Shown here piece by piece: positions 6,031 through 6,109 of a stretch of DNA of 6,109 bases. Position numbers and translations under genes: made by a program. The notes beneath the pieces were generated by a model. That model ran no database searches. It was not told the DNA's origin and worked only from the letters and a program-made list of their open reading frames with translations. The stretch is from Chloroflexota bacterium (GTDB lineage: Bacteria; Chloroflexota; UBA6077; CF-72): NCBI GenBank assembly GCA_019242065.1, contig JAFAWJ010000702.1, forward strand, positions 1 through 6,109, in the 5' to 3' direction. Positions within the stretch are counted from its first letter, which is position 1; each line of letters begins with the position of its first letter.

Positions 6031-6109
6031 CGGTCGGCCAGTGGCCGTCACACTCGAGGCCGGGCCAACGATTGAGGCTCGCCTCTGCATTCATGGCGGG
6101 CCCGCGCCG

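Noticed and set aside
5518..6090. Open frame of 190 residues on the minus strand as an intact gene
   Set aside because: Only its two ends look receiver-like. The central phospho-acceptor segment lies in a different frame, so it is not an intact protein.

Overview
This is a GC-rich bacterial window. The gene families (an FMN_bind/RnfD-like membrane pair, a Tat-exported two-subunit molybdenum hydroxylase and a decayed receiver domain) would fit Chloroflexota or possibly Actinomycetota. That placement is a low-confidence impression from protein style; no rRNA or other marker gene is present.

Layout, left to right. At 1-922 on the minus strand are two adjacent genes: an FMN_bind domain protein with an N-terminal membrane or signal segment, followed after 12 nt by a multi-pass NqrB/RnfD-like membrane protein that runs off the left edge. 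A gene-free stretch of about 390 bp separates this pair from a divergently transcribed PAP2-family membrane phosphatase (1317-2045, plus strand). The 460 bp after it (2046-2505) hold no convincing gene. At 2506-5327 on the minus strand is a tight two-gene operon with an ATGA overlap: a [2Fe-2S] small subunit and a Tat-signal-bearing molybdopterin-binding large subunit of the xanthine dehydrogenase / isoquinoline 1-oxidoreductase / nicotinate dehydrogenase type. The right end (5328-6109) has no intact gene, but pieces of a response-regulator receiver domain lie in consecutive order in different minus-strand frames, so it looks like a decaying pseudogene.

How the parts may work together. The Mo hydroxylase would be assembled in the cytoplasm and exported folded, with the small subunit carried along by the large subunit's Tat signal, to oxidise an unknown substrate outside the membrane. 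No FAD subunit, cytochrome domain or cytochrome gene is present, so its electron acceptor is not visible. The FMN_bind/RnfD pair resembles minimal flavin-based electron conduits that move electrons across the membrane to extracytoplasmic flavin. Both modules act outside the cytoplasm and lie within 2 kb of each other, but a phosphatase gene on the opposite strand separates them. A functional link is only a hypothesis.

The most noteworthy points are the multi-frame response-regulator remnant, the Asp-to-Asn change in the flavinylation motif, the Mo hydroxylase without a visible electron outlet, and the glycine/glutamine-rich C-terminal tail of its large subunit. I see no CRISPR array, tRNA, rRNA, insertion sequence or attachment site, and nothing in the window clearly amounts to a new system.
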